NCBI GenBank assembly: GCA_001574975.1
Contig: KQ965767.1
Coordinates: 178,455-242,454, forward strand
Length of the DNA stretch: 64,000 nt
Source of the DNA: Gonapodya prolifera JEL478
Taxonomy: Eukaryota > Monoblepharomycota > Monoblepharidomycetes > Monoblepharidales > Gonapodyaceae
Direction: 5' to 3'
The position numbers and the translations under genes are program-made. A model generated the notes under the pieces. It made no database searches, had not been told where the DNA came from, and saw nothing but the letters and a program-made list of their open reading frames with translations. Below, one piece after another: positions 44,701 to 56,121 of this stretch. Positions within the stretch are counted from its first letter, which is position 1. Every line of letters begins with the position of its first letter.

Positions 44701-45287
44701 TTTAGACCGGGGTGCATTCAGTGCGAGCCAGAGCACAATGGTTCGGGACCGGGCATGGAGGAAGAGATTGAAGAGGTGGTCGTCCGAGGCGATTGACCTC
44801 GTGCGGATCACGTGAACTTGCACTTGTGAACGTTGAGAATTTGGTGAATTTGCCCATTGCGCTCCTCGAGATGGGGAGTGACTGACCGCAAAGAGAGTCG
44901 GGCAGCCGCCAGTCAGGGAGTCCATTGCCGGAGGAATGAACCCGGGAAACGAGGGGAGGGAGGATGGAGTGAGGATCGCAGGTGGTGCGGGCACTCATGA
45001 ATGGTTCATGACAGTTTAAAACGTTGACCAATATTTGCTTCTACGCTTTTTGCATGCTATCATGAGGTCCCTGCATCGGTTATACGACGACTTCCGGGAT
45101 GCGTGAGAAGAGATGAAGATTTTACTTGCAGCCAAAAGGTGAAACACTCGGAGCAATACATCGATATAATTCTCAAGTTTCGTATACGTCCCTCGTTGCG
45201 CTGTCGACACAAGTCCAATATGACTCGCGATGTTCCACAACCGCGCGCCGTCGCAACATCAACGGACCACAGCCCAAAAACCACCAT

Positions 45288-46700
45288 TCACCGCTCGCGA
45301 TCCCTCCCACCGACCGCGCTCGACGTCGACGTCGCGGGTACCAGCCTCCACCCCTTTGCCCGTTTCCACTGCTTGCCATGCTCCGAACCCTTCCAAAGCT
45401 CCTTCCGCTTGAGCTCGGCAACAAGGATCGGTGCGAGTTTCCCGTTCTCCTTGATGAGGGTCCGTATGGCGGCGCCTTCGCTCCCAGCTACGACGTCGAT
45501 GTGCAGGTGATTCAGATTTGGGTACCGACAACGCCAAGGAAACGGTCCTGCAAACACTCACACACCACAGCCTCCAAGCGAGCAAGTTTCTGATGCTTCT
45601 TCAAAAGGTCGGACATGGCTGCGTCGATATGACGCAAGGTGGGCATGCTGGCTAAAAGTATTGTCCCTGTATTCAGCTCTTCCAGAATGACCGTATAGGG
45701 GCGATACCCTATACTTTGTGGTGCATTCGCCACGGTGTGAGGGACATTTCCCAAGGTCCCGCGTTTGGATGTTGGTTCAGGGGGTGCAACATTATTGCTG
45801 CTGCTACGACGGCGTTGTGAGATTTGGTCCGCTTTGGTGTTCGAGTCCCCCCTCTTCGTAGTCTGGCCGTGACCGCTTGGCGCGCCGTTGTACAGGAACG
45901 TCGTCTTCGCTTTTTTTGTCCTCTTCATCGTCCAAGCCCGTCTCTTCAGAGACCGGATTCGGTCTCTTCCTACGCGGTCCACGCTGCACTTGCGCGTCTT
46001 CATCCTCCTCATGATCGTCTCCGCGGTCGGATCCCTCCTCTGCCCCGTGCGAGACATCTTCCAAGTTGGTAGGCTGAAGGGACGTTTCTCCCACTCCCAG
46101 CCTGGATCGCTTCGTGCTCGGGCTAGCCGATGCTGGAGGTGCCGGTGCCCGCATCGAAATCCGTTGCTTGTGCTTATTGGCGGCATAAATAAGTCTTGCA
46201 AAGGACGTTCGCACTGCGGCAAGTGACGCCTCAACATCGCGGGCGACCGAAATCAGCACGGCGGTTTCCTCCAGCTCGGAGCTCAAGGATTCGCTCGAGG
46301 CGGCTCGAGTCTCGCAGTTGGCATCTCGTAGAGTGGCAGCTGAGCGAGCCATTTTCATTGTGATGGCAACAACAATGCTCGTGACAGATTCGTGCTGTGT
46401 GCGATTGTTGCGTGTTCGTGAAATCCGAAGCAACTCTGACGTCTCTATGGCGTGCTTCTCAATCTTGCTGTGCTCGGCCAGAGCATGGTTTTTCAACATA
46501 TTTTTCTTTTGAGCTGCCACTCCATCTCGGCGGCAGCGGCTTGCGCTTCCCACTCCTCGAGTTCTTTGCGGCGTCGAGCTTCCTTCTCGGCCTGCATCGC
46601 CTCGTAGCGCTTCAGGGATCCACGAGCCTCCCATCGCAGCTTTTCTTCAAGGTTGGTCTCGTCTTCGCCGGGTGGATCCGACGCTGGAAAGGGCTGTGGT
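45288..46700 (-). CDS. Tandem coiled-coil/LWKG-tail family, copy 2 (minus)
   Basis: It begins near 46700 with DETNLEEKLRWEARGSLKRY, then EAMQAEKEARRRKELEEWEA, a coiled coil. KNHALAEHSKIEKHAIETSE follows in a frame one base away (at an A run near 46505). The second module is RSAATLRDANCETRAASSES and AVLISVARDVEASLAAVRTS. A charged nuclear-type stretch follows (RRAKRSRPDYEEGGLE). Then come GYRPYTVILEELNTGTILLA and LLKKHQKLARLEAVVCE. The last exon has AAIRTLIKENGKLAPILVAE and LKRKELWKGSEHGKQWKRAK, ending at 45288. This copy shows all modules of the family. One homopolymer shift may be decay or error. Confidence 0.55.
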
Positions 46701-47180
46701 GGAGGGAGTTATTGTTGCGGTGCGCAATGAAGGGGGAATCTGCTTCAGTTCCAGGGGAAAGCGGATACAAGAGTTGACACTCCGCCCACCGCCAGTGTGT
46801 TCATGGTCACGCGAATGTGATTCCCTGCGTTTCTGCTGGGGCAACGTTTCCAACACCGGCAAGACTACTAATTTAGCCCGAGACCACACTGTGTGCCCCA
46901 CTGACACAATATCCCCTGCGCGGACCCGGCTCTCCTCCAAGCGTCCCTCCACCCACTGTCCACCGCCTTGTATGCATGGAGCTCTAACACCGAGTCGTGC
47001 TGTCCTGGAAACAGGGAAACACCTTGGTGACGTCGAGAGCGCTTTGCAGTTTGGACAATGCGGTGAAGCAGGGCAAGAGAAGCTTGAAAAGGCATGGAGC
47101 GGAATTCACTATATAGGAGGCAAAAATATGTTATAGAAACAAACAAAAATTACAGGTAAAACGGGCCAGCTACATCCAGC

Positions 47181-48368
47181 CGACCACCATGAAAGTCTGG
47201 TTCAGCCCAGGAGTGACGTACATACAAAGGAGCGATCCGAATTACTGTCACAAGCTTGACGATCCTCGGTACCGTACGGTTTCGTAGCATCTCAATCAAG
47301 AAAAGCTGCATATCGTTCTTCACTGTAACGACTGATTTCCAACAATATAGGCTCATCTGCTTTGGTAGTGGTAGCAGTCCCTGTGATGGTTCGCGGACGC
47401 TTTGTATGCCGTTCTTTAGGCTTCTCCACCTCGTCATGCCCTTCAGAGCTTCGGACGCAATCGTTTTCGTCGTCCGAGCCCTCCTTTTCGTTGTCTCCTG
47501 ATTCCTCGTCGCCACGCGATCCCTCCCTATCGTGATCCGTGCGTTTCTGGTGATCAATGACCTGGTCATGGGATCCGTGGGACGTTGAAGCTGTTCTAGG
47601 GATCCGTGGGACGTTGAAGCTGTTCTGTATCGCTTCTTACTGACTGCATCGTCCCGCACCAGCGAAGTAGGTGACGAGGACGGTGTAATCCGTAAACTGT
47701 GCTTATCGGCAACACGCGCGAGCTCGAATAATCCGCACGAGCTGTGCATGGTGGTAAGCGATGCCTCAAAGTCACGGGCAGCCGCAATCAGCTCGACACA
47801 GTCCTCGACCTCCCAGCGGTACACTTCAGCCTCGGCAGCTTCGTCGGTGCAGCCGGCATCCTGAAGGCATATCATAGTGGTGATTAGTTGGGTTGCGATA
47901 TAGTCTAAAGGCTGGGACACGTTCAAATATAAACATTGGTTAGCTTCGACACTGCGAACATCCCGCGGACAACTACGGATATCCTCACCGCAAGGCGAAC
48001 TGTCTCTCGGGATCCTTTGACTCCTTTTGCCTTCTCTGCAACATTCCTTGCTGCAAGCGCGAGTTCCAACGACCGCTCTTTCACTCGCCGATGCGACTCC
48101 GTCCTCTCCCTCACGAGTGTTCGAACCCCAGCGTGCTCGCGAATCGCATAGCCCTCGAGCGCCTGCCTTTTCTGCTGCCATTCCACCTCCGCCTCAGCAG
48201 CTTGCGCTTCCAACTCCTCCAATTGTCTGCGACGAGCCTCCTTCTCCACCTGCATGGCCTCATAACGCTTGAGAGACTCGATGGTCTCTCGTCGAAGCGT
48301 TCCTTCAAGTTCGGTCTCATCTTCGTCGGGCGAATCAGAAGCAGGGTCGCACTGTGGTGTGGATGCAT
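47181..48368 (-). CDS. Tandem coiled-coil family, copy 3 (minus), with an internal 29-bp duplication
   Basis: The N-terminal exon is clean: DETELEGTLRRETIESLKRY, EAMQVEKEARRRQLEELEAQ, AAEAEVEWQQKRQALEGYAI, SLELALAARNVAEKAKGVKG. After an intron comes DAGCTDEAAEAEVYRWEVED, CVELIAAARDFEASLTTMHS, then the charged region with KKRYRTAS. A 29-bp tandem duplication at 47570-47627 then shifts the frame; beyond it, acidic and KKR-type sequence continues in another frame. The LWKG tail is not visible here. It is probably expressed truncated, or is a pseudogene downstream of the duplication. Confidence 0.5.
47570..47627. repeat. 29-bp perfect tandem duplication inside copy 3
   Basis: Two adjacent copies of a 29-bp unit starting GGGATCCGTGGGACGTTGAA, at 47570-47598 and 47599-47627 (last base differs). 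The length is not a multiple of three, so it changes the reading frame of the host gene. Confidence 0.9.
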
Positions 48369-49017
48369 ATGGCGTGTGATGTTGAAGATTTACCTTCGAT
48401 TCTCGCGGAAACGGCGTATGCGCACCGATTTTCGACGCACCACTAGCGTGTCTGTGCTCATGTGAGTGGAATTCCCGAGTGTTTGGCCAGAGCTGGGAAT
48501 CAAGTGATTGAGAGAATCGACCGAAGGCTTAATCCCCGATTTTAACCGGCGTCAACGTGCTCATCGACTGTGAACCATTCATTGTGAGATCGCTAAGGTT
48601 GGATGTGGGACTTGGCTTATCGTGAGTGTAATTTAAGAGGTGATGTGTATGCTAAGCATGCCAAAAAGGATCAGTATGACTGCAAGAGACAGCAGTGGTG
48701 GGCGGATCCGAGAGAAAATTTGGGGAAAGCGACGATGTAGTTCCGGTGTGTGGTTGACTATTCTGTTGTGGCTCGGCGAAGAGTGCATCGACATTCACAT
48801 GTTGCACTGTATCGCTGTATCACACCCGCCCTTCCATTGTTACTGCTCAAAATGAGAGCTGGTTATATGGAATGTATGCACGTGTATTTTATCGTGCCTG
48901 ATTCTTTAAAAGTTGTAGTGAAAAGTCGAAGACAAATTGCCAAACAAAGCTAATCTTGAAATCACGCGAGCAAAATGTCGGGATTCCTCCCCGACGTAGG
49001 ATATGACGTGCACGGAA
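48369..49017. other. Spacer between family copies 3 and 4
   Basis: No open frame with features. It would hold the promoter of copy 3 and the 3' flank of copy 4. Confidence 0.4.
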
Positions 49018-49425
49018 CTATTCGACCAAGAGCAGCTCCGGCGTTTCACCCTGTTGATATTCTATGGTGCGAGGTTTACGATGATCCAGTTCGGTACCGT
49101 TGATATTCCCGGTCTCAATTGAACGATTTTTCCATTTCTTTCCGTGTGCGGAACCCTTCCACAGCTCCTTCCGCTTAAGTTCTGCCACAAAAAGTGGTAA
49201 AAAATCCCCGTTCTCCTTCATGAGGTTGGTGTGTCCCTTCAACCCACTTCTACGAAGCGTGCACTGTGCGGATCCATTGGTTGTATCAATTAGGTACCGA
49301 CAAGTTCGCGACTATGTCTCTGGAACTCACAGAATATCTCCGCGCTAGATAGATCCTTGTGAAGTTGCCTTATGTTCGCCAAGGCATGTCTAATACAGGT
49401 CATGGGAGGGTCGATGGTGAGGCGT
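49018..49425 (-). CDS. Tandem coiled-coil/LWKG-tail family, copy 4 (minus), 3' fragment
   Basis: Two recognisable pieces only. MTCIRHALANIRQLHKDLSS (before a GTGAGT donor) corresponds to the RHIDAAMSDLLKKHQKLARL block of copy 2. NLMKENGDFLPLFVAELKRK and ELWKGSAHGKKWKNRS form the family tail, ending at 49018 after a unique ~35-residue end (ELDHRKPRTIEYQQGETPEL). The N-terminal modules are absent; their place is taken by the CHFR-like gene, which starts only 17 bp to the right on the other strand. So this is probably a truncated copy. Confidence 0.5.
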
Positions 49426-49441
49426 CGATTGTGGTTCGGAA

Positions 49442-51297
49442 ATGAAATCCAGAGTGGCCGCTGGAGTTACAAATTCCGCCTTACCCACTCTCCGCTCCTC
49501 TCCTATCGGAGAGGCTCACCCGAAACTTCACTTTCCCGACAATAAGAAAATTTCAACAGTCCATTTCAAACTCACCAGAGACACATCGAGCAAAGCCGTT
49601 CGCGCTGCAATCGCTGGGAGCTAACCCGACGTATGTAAATCACTAGAAGCTCGCAAAGGGGTCTGTCCGAATCTTGCGCGACGGTGGTCTTATTGCCCTC
49701 GCAAAGAAAGGGGACTCCACGTTCCCGCACTACGTATTCAGACTTGCAGGGGGTAGTGGACCTTCGACACCAAGCGGGAAACGTCCGTTGGATGACGGTG
49801 GGCTGGTTTCACCAAGTGGCTCCGGTGCCGATGCGAAGAGGCAGAAAGTTGATGACACCGGAGGAGCCTCCACTTCGACAAGCAAGGATGCGGAAGATGA
49901 AGAGATGGACCTCATGTGTAGTGAGTCTCTGTGCCATGTCTCAATCGAGAGGTGTTGAACCAACTTATGGGATTGTTTTAGCTATCTGCCACGATATCTA
50001 CTTTCAGTCGGTAAACTGCAATCCCTGCAATCACAATTTCACTGTGAGCTCCGTTTTTGATATTTCATGTCCGTATTCTCGCAATAAACGGAATGAGTCG
50101 CCATAGAACGCCTGCTTCTCCGCACTACTTCACCCTCGAAACCAAGGTGCCGTTCCACCTCCAACCCCATCATCCTCGGCGAAATACTTACGGGTACCTT
50201 GCCCTACCTGTCGTACTATGGTGACAAATGTTGGTCGCGATCACACCCTCCAAACGTTTTGCGGAGCGATTTGTGGCGAAGCATGCGGATAAGGCGAGGT
50301 CCAAAAGACGAGGAAGACGATATGATCAAAAGAGGACTGATTGGTTCTGGCGAGGTGAGTCTTTACGTTCGATAGTTTCTCAATCATTCACAACCGCAAA
50401 CAGTATGATCCGGCAGCTTCGACTTGTCAAAGCTGCTGAAGATGACGAATCAGATGGATCGTATGAAAGTGCTGAAGAAGAAGAGGAAGAGGATGACGAT
50501 GGCCGAACTATCAGTGTCTTTTGTGCGATCTCAACAATGGCACAGGGTTCATATGCACTCCAATAACGCAGGCGCACTCTACTTGTCAAAAGCGTTGGCG
50601 AAGATTTCCTGTGAGAGACAGCGCTGAGGCCAAGAAAAGTCAATGTGAGAGCCGCATTTTCTTTTGCGATTTGCTCAAAACAAACGGTTGCATTTGTTCT
50701 GCTTCCAGGCAGTGTATATTTTCAGCGGTTCTGCTGTTACACCCTTCCTGGCGGCTGCACCAATCCCACTTGCGAAACGGACTACAAAATGATCGGGGAT
50801 CACGATTTCGTAAGTTGAAGATACCGCTCCATCCACTACATCAATCTGTCACAAGCCAATGCACCGAATTTCACAGACTGTCTGTTGCCGCCCTCGTTTG
50901 GATTCAACCTTACCGAACAACAACTTCTGTCATCATATCTGACGGCCACCAACCAATCCATCACGGACGTCTACAAGACATTCTCCCTAAATATCTGAAC
51001 GCCGAGTACGTCGGTGTGGCCGCCAACCCACCCCTACCAGCTGGTCCACAGCTGCCGTCTGCGTACTCCTACACGTGCAAACCTTGCTCAAACCGTCTGC
51101 TTTCGGGCATGGTTTACGAATACCGCAAAAACATCGACATGCGACCTTTTTAGGCGCCCTACCGCAAGACATGCGCGACAGATTTGAGAAGAGAGGGGAC
51201 TGATGGTACGGTTGGCAGTGTCGAACGCAACCGAAAGCGACCAACGGAGCGTTTGAATCACATTTGTGAGAACACCTCGACAGCAAAAAGGACTTGA
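49442..51297 (+). pseudogene. CHFR: CHFR-like FHA-RING mitotic checkpoint ubiquitin ligase, decayed
   Basis: Parts of CHFR appear in order. FHA domain: SSPIGEAHPKLHFPDNKKIS, TVHFKLTRDTSS, then NPTYVNH, a TAG, KLAKGSVRILRDGGLIALAK and FPHYVFRL. RING: MCTICHDIYFQSVNCNPCNH spliced to ACFSALLHPRN and VPCPTCRTMVTNVGRDHTLQ. A FVAKHADKARSK block matches the HPDKSR region of human CHFR. An acidic linker follows, then the Cys-rich C-terminus: RFCCYTLPGGCTNPTCETDY, LTEQQLLSSYLTATNQSITD, YTCKPCSNRLLSGMVYEYRK, NIDMRPF, and finally YGWQCRTQPKATNGAF and NHICENT. Breaks: a frame change plus TAG in the FHA domain, extra bases in T and A runs near 50260 and 50305, a frame change near 51000, and a TGA where CHFR has Cys in the WYG-CRT block. 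CHFR delays mitotic entry under spindle stress. Confidence 0.72.
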
Positions 51298-51378
51298 ATT
51301 TGCAGTCATCATCATGGCATATGTAGCTCATAATACATTATCTCAGAGACAAACAGGACCCTCTTTGATCACTTTGCT

Positions 51379-54174
51379 TCAGATGCTTCCCAGGCCGGTA
51401 CCAGTCCCCCACTTCCAGAGAGTGCCACCCAGCTCCAATGATCCACCATAGCTTCCGAGACCGGGAACAACGACGTACTTGAGAACGACAACGGGAGTGA
51501 AGGCGAATAAAAGCACGAAGAACGTTAGTGCGAGACAGATCCAACCAAACATCTCGCCCCATGCGGCGTAAGGAGTTCGAACGTGTGGTTTAATGGGAAT
51601 GATTGCTTCAGCTGTTGAACCGATCAAAGTCTTCAGAACCGCGAAAGGAGCATTTTCAGTCTTTCGATCTTCGCTTTCGATATCCTGCTCGAAATGAACT
51701 CACATATGCGTGGAAGTAACGTTCTCCCCACGGTCCGACAGCTTGAGAGTATCCGTTGTTGCAACGGAGGTTCGTGAAGCCGTTCGCAATGGATGGGATT
51801 GTGTCCATTTCCGAAGTGAACTGGTGAATCGTACCTGAAAGAAAGAGGAAGAGTCTGGTCAAAAAAAAGAAAAAAAGAAATCCATCCAGATAAGGTCTTT
51901 TCGCTCACTCCATGTGTACGAGGGCTGGTGTTTGGGAAGAAGTCAGCAAATAGTTTTCGATCGAGACACATGTGGTGCAGCTCGTACCTCCAGGAAGAGA
52001 TCCACACCGGCGGCACCCGCTTGTTGCGGGACGTCATCGAAGCCTTTGCAAACGTTAAAAATCGCTCAATGATGGTGTTTCGGTTTCAGCGGCTCTGCAG
52101 TGACTTACTCAAATCGAAACAAATTGCACCAGACACTTTCATAGTCTTGGAACTTCCCGGAATCTGCACATCCGCAATCTTCGCAGATGGGTCACCCGCT
52201 TGGACATTCCACTCGACTGCCGGTACGGGATGAGACTTGTAATACGAAAAGGCGATACTTCCGTCAGGGTTAATGAGCGTCAGCTTGTTGAAGTCCAGCG
52301 GCGGATTCGTGAGCCCTCCAGCGGGGAGACCATATGCAACGCGGTCCGCTTCATTGCACTTGCGACAGAGCCCTCGGTCGGCCAGGTAAGCGATGCCGAG
52401 GAGCATCTTGTACTTCTTTGCGATGGCGATGGACCTGTTCAAAAGCGCCTGTTCGTCCGCTGCTCCGATCGTGCGAGCTGCCGTTTCGCTCCACAGGACG
52501 AGCTGGGCGCCGCGCTGGGCGAGCGTCTCGGTGGAGTTGAAGATCCATTCGTGGGTCATCCAGCCTGGAGTGAACGAGTTGGGAATGGAGGTCGCTTCGT
52601 TGTTGATGACGCAGCCGACGTGGAGGCGGGGGTAAGAGTCTTCCATTGCTTCTTGATCATTTTCTAGGCGATAGTAGGTATCGTGAGAATCGTATCGGCG
52701 GTATTCGAGTTCGTGCGACTTACGGAAAAGGTTTCCATTGAATGTCTCAATTCTAGCAGCACCATAGGTCAAGACGACGAACAGGTAGATGGCGAACACA
52801 AACGCAACACGGTATGAGCGGCGGGGAGCTCCGACTTCCGTTGGCGCCGCATGCTTGTTTCCGGATGCGGATCCGTGCCCGACGAGTTCAAGTGAGATCA
52901 TTGCAGATGTTGATCCAAGAGCGTTGGTGGAGCTTGTGTTGAACTCAGATTTGGTTTCAGGAGAGCGTGGCCCAGAAACTTTTGTTCCAGACTTGGAAAT
53001 GACAGGAACCCAGACGCTGTCGAGAAGAAGGGCTGCGACAATGCTCGCGCCCCAGCTGACGGTGAAGGTAATGCCAGACAGACCGAAGAAAGAAACGAAG
53101 TGCAACAGCGGAGTGATGGCGTACTGCGATACTCCCGGGTTTTGGTGGTGACCAAGTGGAGCAATTCGGTTGTAGAGTGCCCAAATTCCTGCGTTCGCGA
53201 GGGGATATACGAGACTGAGGAGGATAGAATCGCTTGCGGGGGCGATGCGCGAGTTTGTCGCTAGGGCGTGGTTGAGTTGAGCAGTGAATCGACGGCGATA
53301 AAAGGCAGCGTCCACTGAGAGGGGGAACATCATGAAAATGACGAACAGGTTTGAGAACACGAATGTGATTATGAACGACGTGGTTTGCCAGTATGGTGGC
53401 TTGTGTAGAAACAGAAGATGTTTGATGATTTATGAACGTGATGGATGTACGAGGAAAAGACCGAGGAGAGATTATATGTACATGTAAAAGGCGGTGTAGT
53501 CGTCAGAACCTATGAACCGCGAGGGACACTACGAACAGCTTTTCACTCACGTGGACATTCAGCATGCCAACGTAACAGAGCCAGGTACCAAAGAGCGTAG
53601 TGATATAAAGAGGAATCCATGTGGCGTACATGCGTCCTGTTCCTTCAAGACACGAGACTGGATGGCCATCTCTCTTCCGAGCCGAATCCCACACGGCGCG
53701 GGCTTGAACGCTCTTGCGAACCCAGAAGATCGAAGCGGCATAGAGAATCCAGACAAGAGGAGCGATAACCTGCAAGCCAGGTCCGAAGAAGGCAAGGAAA
53801 AACACAACAACGAAAAGTGCGCTCTGCCACCACGCGGGGAGTCCAGGGAATCGGTGGGCAGTGCGACCAGATTCAGTGGACATGTTGTAAACGAGAACTT
53901 GAGCTGCTGCAGCGGAGCTTGCTAGCACTGTCAAGATATCGTCAACGAACGTGTCGCTGGAACAACAGCAACCGAGTAACCGACGACTCACTTTGAAAGG
54001 GTGATATGATCGGTTGAAAATGAATCCTTGAGCTGCGATTTGAGCTTCGAATCGTGGCTGCGAAGGTGGGGCTAAGACGTCGCCTGAAGCATTGTTCGGT
54101 TTCCCCCAGACCACGGCATGCTGACTGAAGTGAGTCAACATTATTGAGTTAACGTGACGCTGACGCTGATTCAT
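51379..54174 (-). CDS. Lnt-like membrane carbon-nitrogen hydrolase (apolipoprotein N-acyltransferase-related)
   Basis: A multi-exon minus-strand gene whose splice joins all hold. An N-terminal part with several TM helices (SALFVVVFFLAFFGPGLQVI, WIPLYITTLFGTWLCYVGML, FIITFVFSNLFVIFMMFPLS, FVSFFGLSGITFTVSWGASI, VAFVFAIYLFVVLTYGA) precedes a nitrilase-fold domain. Its triad is visible: Glu in AQLVLWSETAART, Lys in FSYYKSHPVPAVEW and Cys in KVSGAICFD. The downstream TIPSIANGFTNLRCNNGYSQ and AVGPWGERYF fit the family, and a final TM helix (MFGWICLALTFFVLLFAF) ends at 51379. This is the architecture of bacterial Lnt, which N-acylates lipoproteins; fungal relatives exist but their substrates are unclear. 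The Met at 53883 (MSTESGRTAHRF) may be the real start; 54174 is the first. Confidence 0.85.
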
Positions 54175-54516
54175 TATATCTTCTTAAAGAGAACGAAATC
54201 TAAAAGTGGGAAGAAATACCTTCCATTTTTAACCTTCCTTTCACTTACACATCGTAATACAGGACTTCAACTTCTCATTCGTTATAATCTTTAGCTCAAA
54301 TTTGAAGCCGAAGAATGAATTTTGGACACTTACTGCACGGCTAAAATGGAGTCCTTTGTTCATGGGTTCTGCCGGATGAGTCAGCTTGAAAGGCCATACC
54401 CGATGGATACCGACGAGTTGGACACTGGCACCGAGATATCTGCCCCCATCAAGATGTGTGGTGCTGTGGTGGGTCGAGAGTGGCTGCCGTACCGATATTC
54501 CCTTTGGTTTTGATCC
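54175..54516. other. Spacer between the Lnt-like gene and family copy 5
   Basis: Divergent promoter region; AT-rich at 54180-54320. A short frame at 54322-54513 has no features. Confidence 0.4.
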
Positions 54517-55900
54517 ATGACGTGTTCCCAGTCACAACAACAAAGGTCCTCCTCTTCCGCTGATCCGTCCCAGGATACACCCGAAATGCTCGATTCTCTT
54601 CGAAGGAGCATTTGGGAAGCGATTGAGCAACTGAGGCTCACCCAGGCCGACAACAAATCTCTGCGTCATCAACTACAAGTATCACAAGCGCGCGTTGCAG
54701 ACTCGGCGCTACCTTGCGACAGGCGCAGGATGCACTCAAAGGTTTGGCTCTTCAGGAGCATGTCCGGGTCCGAAACCTCACGAATGTCATAATTGAGGAG
54801 CAGCCAGAACCGAAGGAAACGTCAGTGGATCTCGCCAGTGCTATTGCAAAAACTGTCACCAAAATAAAGAAAAACGAACAGGCGCTTGCGTCATTCAAGG
54901 TGATGTAAGTTTGCGTACTGGCTGGGGCGCCACGCGGTGTTGGGAACGTTGTTGCCCCAGGCCACACCTCACTGTATTTCTATCCGATCCAATGCCAGCG
55001 ACCGCTCGATTCCATCAACGTGGAAATAGCAAGTGCGGTGGAGTGTATATGTGAAGTCGGCTGCCATGATGAAGCCGCAGAACTTGAAGCTGCGGCTTTT
55101 GGGATATCGGAGGCAGTAAAGCTGATTGCAGCTGCCCGGGTGTGCCAGGAGAGATTTGAAGAGTTTCGTGGGATTCTCTACGCGCGCATTGTCACTGCAC
55201 ACAAGCACAACAGCGCACAGCGAGAGCCGCAGGACACCACCATCTCACGCAGCGATCCAGCAGGTGTGCAACCTGCAGAAGTTGACCAGCCAGATGTGGG
55301 TACTGAGGACCAGGAATCAGCACGAAGGTCTAAGAGAAAGAGACGGAACAGTCCTGCTGCAGGTGTGAACGCAACGGCACGTGGAATACCCACCGTAAAA
55401 GAGCAAGCTCCAGCTGGATCTCGCTACTACCATGATCTTATGGAAGAGTTGAACCCAGGGATACTGGAAATGGCCCCGCGACAAACAAAAATCAACATAC
55501 GTGTCGTCATGAGCAATACCAACAAGTATAATCAAAAGCCTCCAAGCACAAGATTGCATGAGTGAGTTGGAAAACCTTTTCTGGCTCTGGGGTTCTGCAA
55601 CATTGACCACGTCGTTACGTAAATGGTGCAGGGGTGAACAACCGAGCGCATATCCCACCAGGCGGGCGCGTTATACATGATCTCGTCAAGAGTTTGAAGT
55701 CGAAGGGCCTCTGGAGGGGTGCTGAGTTTGGTCAAAATTGGAAGGCCAATCGGCAGTTACTGCGGACCGCTGAGAAGAAACAAAGGATCGACTTGCCTGA
55801 AACATGGGCGCGGGCTCACACTTCCCCTGTTCGACCGGGAAATTTAGTTGTGGTTTGGAATCTTTGGATTTTGCAGAAATTCGATCGCACATTGCCGTTC
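54517..55900 (+). CDS. Tandem coiled-coil/LWKG-tail family, copy 5 (plus)
   Basis: First module: MLDSLRRSIWEAIEQLRLTQ, ADNKSLRHQLQVSQARVADS, then (one base out of frame) LRQAQDALKGLALQEHVRVR, a coiled coil. Second module: VEIASAVECICEVGCHDEAA, ELEAAAFGISEAVKLIAAAR, matching DEAAEAE...ELIAAARD of copies 3 and 6. A charged SKRKRR region follows, then RYYHDLMEELNPGILEMA, the counterpart of YRPYTVILEELN. After an intron comes the tail RVIHDLVKSLKSKGLWRGAE, FGQNWKANRQLLRTAEKK. The order of modules is the same as in copy 2. One apparent frame change near 54710. Confidence 0.5.
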
Positions 55901-56121
55901 AGTCTCAAACATAGGGACCAAAGCAGAAACTCAGTTTTGAGATATACATAGTGAAGACTAAACGTCAATGTTCGATACCACTGCGTGCTTGCAGGCAAGC
56001 ATTTCGGCCAATCTTCGTAATTTTGCCACGCCCCCCTTTCAACGACTTTCAACGATGATTACCGCGCAGAGGGACATGAACTCCGGAGAACACACTCCCA
56101 TGAACATAACACGCTGGTGGT

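Noticed and set aside
47150-48181. The 343-codon minus-strand frame as one intact gene
   Set aside because: It crosses an intron in its first part and runs in the wrong frame after the 29-bp duplication; comparison with sister copies shows it is a composite.
54322-54513. A 63-codon plus-strand frame before family copy 5 as its first exon
   Set aside because: No splice site links it to the coiled-coil exon and its sequence has no counterpart in the other copies.
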